Below are positions 50,804 to 52,961 of a stretch of 52,961 bases of DNA, in pieces. Source of the DNA: 70-18 sp041691815 (GTDB lineage Bacteria; Pseudomonadota; Alphaproteobacteria; Acetobacterales; Acetobacteraceae); assembly GCA_041691815.1 (NCBI GenBank), contig JBEPTZ010000016.1, positions 1-52,961 on the forward strand. Direction: 5' to 3'. The position numbers and the translations under genes were made by a program. How positions within the stretch are numbered: the first letter of the stretch is position 1; each line of letters opens with the position of its first letter. The notes under the pieces were generated by a model. The model had not been told where the DNA came from and did no database searches. It saw only the letters and a program-made list of their open reading frames with translations.

Positions 50804-51838
50804 ATGGCGATCCAGGACATATCCGACCCACAAGCGATCCGGGCTGCCGTCGCCGAGTATGATGGGATCGGGGCGGCAGCGTTCTTGTCCAAGTATGGCT
50901 TTGGGCGCGCGCCGTCCTGTTTCCTGGAAATTGCTGGCGAGCGATACGATAGCAAGGCGGTAGTAGGGGCGGCACACGGATACCAATTCCCCGAGGCTGG
51001 CCCGTTGAACGCGTCTGAGTTTTGCGGGGGCGAAGCAGCGGTGGCGCGGCTTTTAGAAGGAATGGGGTTTGTTGTGATCGGTTCGGCGCAGGAAGTCGTC
51101 ACATCTTCAACTGATGACGCCGAGATCGCGAGAACGATTGACGCAGGGGCAGGCCGGAAGGCGCGGAACACGAAACTGGCTCAATACGGCCCCGATGAAG
51201 AAAATCGAGCAGGCAATCAAGCTGCATGGACAAAGGCTCATCCCGGCGAGCTTGGCACCAACAATCCCTTTCAGCGGCCTCTGGCTTATAGCGCTGAGCA
51301 TCTAGATCGCGCGCGGCGGTTTGGCGAATGGAGAGATGCGAACCCCTCAGAGCCAACTTCGAGAAATCCTCACGCATGGCCGGTGGCAGAACCTCGGGCA
51401 CACGGTCGCCCTAGCCTCCCGCAGGGTGCGCCGTTATTCAAGGTGGTCGACCCTGAGGTGCGAGCTCCGGAGGTGGACAAGGGCGAGGGCACAGACGCCC
51501 GCGAGGCGGTCGAGGGCGCTCGGAAGGTCGAATATAGACGGCACAGTGCGCGGGAGCGGTCGCGCAAGCTGGTGACCCTGAAGAAGGAAGCAGCATTGGC
51601 GGCAACCGGAGCGCTTGCCTGCGAGGTGTGTAGGTTCGACTTCTCCGACACATACGGCAAGCGAGGCGAGGGCTTCATAGAGTGCCATCATACGAAGCCG
51701 GTCGAGACGTTGGGCGATGGGACACCAACCAAATTGGCCGACCTCGCGCTGCTCTGTGCTAACTGCCATCGGATGATACATGGTCGCCGACCGTGGCTTT
51801 CAATCGGGGAATTGAGGGCCTTGATAGGCGCGGTCTAG
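50804..51838 (+). CDS. McrA-like HNH endonuclease
   Basis: A 344-aa nuclease. Residues 1-90 match the head domain of ScoMcrA-type modification-dependent enzymes (AAVAEYDGIGAAAFLSKYGFGRA, RYDSKAVVGAAHGY, EFCGGEAAVARLLEGMGF). After a charged linker, the C-terminal HNH fold has CEVCRFDFSDTYG, ECHHTKPVE (His295-His296) and LALLCANCHRMIHG, with four zinc-binding cysteines. No SRA or sulfur-binding domain is seen in the middle, so the recognised DNA modification is unknown. It lies 161 bases after DUF499 and may be transcribed separately. Confidence 0.85.
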   Translation: MAIQDISDPQAIRAAVAEYDGIGAAAFLSKYGFGRAPSCFLEIAGERYDSKAVVGAAHGYQFPEAGPLNASEFCGGEAAVARLLEGMGFVVIGSAQEVVTSSTDDAEIARTIDAGAGRKARNTKLAQYGPDEENRAGNQAAWTKAHPGELGTNNPFQRPLAYSAEHLDRARRFGEWRDANPSEPTSRNPHAWPVAEPRAHGRPSLPQGAPLFKVVDPEVRAPEVDKGEGTDAREAVEGARKVEYRRHSARERSRKLVTLKKEAALAATGALACEVCRFDFSDTYGKRGEGFIECHHTKPVETLGDGTPTKLADLALLCANCHRMIHGRRPWLSIGELRALIGAV

Positions 51839-51880
51839 CGGGTCAGTCCCCCAATCCTGTTCGCGCCCGACCGCGCTTTA

Positions 51881-51941
51881 TTTAGGGGATAGTAGAGGGG
51901 ATTATGACGAAAGTCCGCCATAACCGTTTGAAATTAGGGAA
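51881..51941 (+). repeat. Arm-type repeats inside the right end
   Basis: TTTAGGGGA (51881-51889), TAGAGGGGA (51893-51901) and ATTAGGGAA (51933-51941) mirror the left-end set. GTCCGCCA at 51913-51920 and its complement GGCGGAC at 51947-51953 flank the core, giving extra inverted copies of part of the attachment sequence. Confidence 0.5.
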
Positions 51942-51952
51942 TTTCAGGCGGA

Positions 51953-51967
51953 CACTCTGTCCGCCAA
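51953..51967 (+). repeat. attR: second copy of the tRNA-Ser 3' end
   Basis: CACTCTGTCCGCCAA, identical to 33472-33486. Only the 3' fragment of the tRNA is here; the rest of the gene is absent, as expected for the distal attachment site. Confidence 0.9.
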
Positions 51968-52066
51968 CCCTCGACACGCCCTCATGCACAAACCTACCCA
52001 GCGCAGGGGCAATACCCAGCATCCCGCCCACCCAACCCGCGCGAATCCTCCCCGCCCGAACGCCGC

Positions 52067-52961
52067 TTACAACGCCGCCCGATGCACGCTGCCGCCCTTC
52101 ACCACCGCCCGCACGCTCCGCTCCGGCGCCGCCAGGATCGCCGCATTGCCGAACGGATCCCCCTCCACCACGATCAGGTCGGCCAGCGCGCCCGGCCGCA
52201 CCACCCCCAGCCGCCCCTCATAGCCGATCAGCTTCGCCGCAATGGTGGTCGCCGCCGCGATTATGCCGGCGCTGTCCAGCACCCGCGCCCGGATCGCAAA
52301 CTCCTCGCTCTGCCGCACATGCGTCTCGCCCAACAGGTCAGTGCCATAGGCCATCACCAGCCCGGCATCGCGCATGATCGCCAGGCTCTCGATCCCCGCC
52401 CCCCGCACATCCTCAATCTTGGCGATCGAACCGGGCGGGAAGCCGTAGCCCGGTCCGTCCTGCGCCAGCGCCTCATAGGTCACCAGCGTCGGCACCGCGA
52501 CGCAGCCGGCGGCGGCGGCCAGCTTGGCGGTCGCGGCGTCGATCCGGTTGCAATGCTCCAGGCTGTGCACCCCGGCCCGCACCGCGCGGGCGATCGCCGG
52601 CGCAGTATAAAGATGCGCCGACACATAGGTCTCGGCATCCTCGGCCTCGCCGACGATCGCCCGCATCTCGTCCTCGGAATAGCCCTGCCAGGCGATCGGG
52701 TCGGTCGGGCTGGCGACGCCGCCATTGGCCATGATCTTGATGAACATCGCCCCCTCGCGCAGTTCCTCGCGTGCCGCCCGGCGCACCTCGTCCACCCCGT
52801 CGGCCACCCGCCCCAGCGCGCCGAAATTGCGCCGCCAGCGATTAGGTTCGTGCCAGTCGTGCCGCGGCCGCAAATCCGCGTGCCCGCCGGTCTTGGCCAG
52901 CGACTTGCCGCAGACGATCAGCCTGGGCCCCACCGCCAGCCCCTGCGCCACCGCCTCGGCC
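52067..52961 (-). CDS. Metal-dependent amidohydrolase, C-terminal part (runs off the window)
   Basis: The C-terminal 297 or so residues of an imidazolonepropionase-like (COG1228) amidohydrolase. Visible are IMANGGV (the lysine-carrying strand, KIMANGG), AHLYTAPAIARAVRAGVHSLEHC with metal-site histidines, MAYGTDLLGETH with the catalytic aspartate, and the closing LGVVRPGALADLIVVEGDP. Its 5' end lies beyond base 52961, so the N-terminal metal motif is not seen. It lies about 100 bases after the right end of the element; that gap (51968-52066) shows nothing. Confidence 0.88.
   Translation of the reverse strand, partial: AEAVAQGLAVGPRLIVCGKSLAKTGGHADLRPRHDWHEPNRWRRNFGALGRVADGVDEVRRAAREELREGAMFIKIMANGGVASPTDPIAWQGYSEDEMRAIVGEAEDAETYVSAHLYTAPAIARAVRAGVHSLEHCNRIDAATAKLAAAAGCVAVPTLVTYEALAQDGPGYGFPPGSIAKIEDVRGAGIESLAIMRDAGLVMAYGTDLLGETHVRQSEEFAIRARVLDSAGIIAAATTIAAKLIGYEGRLGVVRPGALADLIVVEGDPFGNAAILAAPERSVRAVVKGGSVHRAAL

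Larger units (their letters stand above)
33472..51967. mobile_element. 18.5-kb integrative element in tRNA-Ser carrying a defence-type cargo
   Basis: Bounded by the 15-bp repeats at the tRNA-Ser end and at 51953-51967. It encodes an integrase next to attL, an AlpA-like regulator, a Prim-Pol primase and RepA-like ATPase, then a helicase/DUF932/methyltransferase/HEPN/DUF499/HNH cargo. All genes read left to right. No capsid, terminase, relaxase or conjugation genes are visible, so movement probably depends on excision plus a helper, as in satellites or mobilizable islands. Local composition drops at 35,100-36,000, 38,300-39,160 and 45,100-45,460. Confidence 0.9.

Noticed and set aside
33472..51967. 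Complete prophage
   Set aside because: The integrase and replication genes look phage-like, but no terminase, portal, capsid, tail or lysis genes are visible.

Overview
The window is GC-rich with dense alphaproteobacterial gene content. The tRNA, L13/S9, ArgC, heterodimeric acyl-CoA dehydrogenase and Tat/ABC transporter genes, plus short palindromic intergenic repeats, fit an Acetobacteraceae-like member of the Rhodospirillales. This placement rests on protein style and base composition only; no phylogeny was run.

Bases 1-33,400 are ordinary chromosome: tRNA-His; an aspartate dehydrogenase-like gene facing an M20 amidohydrolase/epimerase pair; the rplM-rpsI operon with a clear promoter, a duplicated hairpin leader and a strong terminator; argC plus a gamma-carbonic anhydrase-like gene; a small lipoprotein, a TPR protein and an LpxR-type lipid A deacylase; a DUF1932 dehydrogenase plus RidA; and two divergent citrate-synthase paralogues, one with an N-terminal DNA-binding domain. 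Next come a fatty/dicarboxylic acyl-CoA module (PimC/PimD-like dehydrogenases, an SDR, a phosphonate monoester hydrolase-like enzyme), a GMC oxidoreductase, an ECF sigma factor divergent from a zf-HC2 anti-sigma factor, a ketopantoate reductase-like protein, GNAT and MaoC genes, and a complete sugar-type ABC transporter operon ending in an SDR and a nucleoside hydrolase. A peptide-type solute-binding protein gene divergent from a gamma-glutamyltransferase gene closes this part.

From 33,472 to 51,967 lies an integrated element of about 18.5 kb. It sits at the 3' end of tRNA-Ser(UGA), is bounded by a perfect 15-bp direct repeat and has similar AGGGGA-type repeats just inside both ends. Its left half is a mobility/replication module: tyrosine integrase, unknown protein, AlpA-like excisionase/regulator, Prim-Pol primase, RecA-fold RepA-like ATPase and an iteron-like repeat region with a long palindrome. 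I see no capsid or conjugation genes.

The right half is a defence-type cargo operon. It encodes a SNF2 helicase with a DUF3883 end, a DUF932 protein, a DUF1156 adenine methyltransferase broken by a single in-frame TAG, a stand-alone HEPN (Swt1-type) protein with a winged-helix-like tail, a DUF499 ATPase carrying a second copy of the same HEPN domain, and an McrA-like HNH endonuclease. Parts resemble BREX type 3 (PglXI, BrxHII, BrxC-like) and archaeal COG1743-COG1483 cassettes, but there is no PglZ or BrxA and no DISARM drmA/B/C. This is the best candidate here for an undescribed system.

After the right attachment site the chromosome resumes with the C-terminal part of an amidohydrolase that runs off the window.
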